This document shows, piece after piece, positions 41,651 through 41,837 of a stretch of DNA of 41,837 nt. The notes under the pieces were generated by a model, which saw only the letters and a program-made list of their open reading frames with translations, was not told the DNA's origin and searched no databases. How positions within the stretch are numbered: the first letter of the stretch is position 1; each line of letters begins with the position of its first letter. The DNA is from Planctomycetota bacterium (GTDB lineage: Bacteria > Planctomycetota > Phycisphaerae > Phycisphaerales > SM1A02): assembly GCA_022574595.1 (NCBI GenBank), contig JACZRS010000006.1, positions 1-41,837 of the forward strand. Reading direction: 5' to 3'. A program made the translations under genes and the position numbers.

Positions 41651-41837
41651 GTGATTGATAGTTCCCAAAACAACTCCCAGCATTCACAGCGACCTGTCGC
41701 TGCCATCCTTTTAGCAGCAGGCAAAGGTAAACGCATGGGAAGCGATCTGCCCAAGGTGGTGCTTGAAGTCGCAGGCAAACCCATAATCTGGTGGGTTGTC
41801 CAAGCTGTACGCGAACTTGGCGCTGAGCTGATCGTTC
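41651..41837 (+). CDS. glmU: GlmU-like nucleotidyltransferase, N-terminal fragment
   Basis: The frame runs off the right edge after 62 codons. After a polar N-terminus of about 15 residues it reads PVAAILLAAGKGKRMGSDLPKVVLEVAGKPIIWWVV in effect: the nucleotide-binding LAAGKGKRM loop and the PKV motif of N-acetylglucosamine-1-phosphate uridyltransferases. GlmU makes UDP-GlcNAc for peptidoglycan and lipopolysaccharide, which would suit the PBP2-RodA genes in this window. A GTG at 41651 is the only start after the last in-frame stop. Whether the C-terminal acetyltransferase part is present cannot be seen, so a single-domain sugar nucleotidyltransferase is possible. Confidence 0.75.
   Translation, partial: MIDSSQNNSQHSQRPVAAILLAAGKGKRMGSDLPKVVLEVAGKPIIWWVVQAVRELGAELIV

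Noticed and set aside
1-41837. CRISPR array, phage, toxin-antitoxin or other defence system.
   Set aside because: No spaced direct repeats, cas, integrase, recombinase or toxin-like pairs were seen. The tandem arrays have units of 7-8 bp without spacers.

Overview
The window most likely comes from a Phycisphaerae-type planctomycete, probably an uncultured aquatic one. This rests on gene content, not on a database search. The clues are secreted proteins ending in paired dockerin-like repeats (D.D..G.V...DLL.L...WGPCP), several small membrane proteins ending in a CxxCGYDLRG..CPECG zinc ribbon, a type III glutamine synthetase, a planctomycete-style PDZ/toroid protein, and a moderate-GC genome with many small intergenic repeats.

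Layout. 1-5.5 kb is accessory: a truncated dockerin-tailed protein, a beta-helix gene and a membrane-protein gene that each carry one frameshift, repeat-rich spacers, a VOC protein, a cupin and two zinc-ribbon membrane proteins. 5.5-15.5 kb holds an aquaporin, a methyltransferase, and a run of exported proteins: PDZ/toroid protein, SASA esterase, BNR-repeat and FG-GAP proteins with dockerin tails, and a copper radical oxidase. 15.7-28 kb is mostly housekeeping: MazG-like hydrolase, trpA, glnN, tig, a small SHOCT-like gene, clpX with a Gly/Ser-rich N-terminus, rpmB, dnaG and rpoD. 28-32 kb has a histone-deacetylase-family gene, a PQQ-like propeller lipoprotein, a third zinc-ribbon protein, a DUF1579 protein and tRNA-Ser. 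32.3-36.6 kb is a minus-strand cell-elongation cluster (PBP2-RodA-RsmG). It is followed by ychF, aat, an aldo/keto reductase, a GH113-like hydrolase, a YjbR-like protein, tRNA-Gln and the start of a GlmU-like gene.

How the genes work together. PBP2 and RodA are coupled by a TAATG overlap and form the elongasome glycan polymerase/transpeptidase pair. A GlmU-like precursor enzyme starts at the right edge. Tig, ClpX, RpmB, DnaG and RpoD form a translation/proteostasis/replication/transcription block. The secreted proteins suggest extracellular polysaccharide or aldehyde/alcohol oxidation.

Most notable points: two EF-hand/dockerin-type calcium loops inserted in the PBP2 transpeptidase domain just after its KTG motif; a complete copper-radical-oxidase active site in a bacterial exported protein; two orphan gene tails left in intergenic DNA; three unassigned structured-RNA candidates; and heptamer and octamer tandem arrays.
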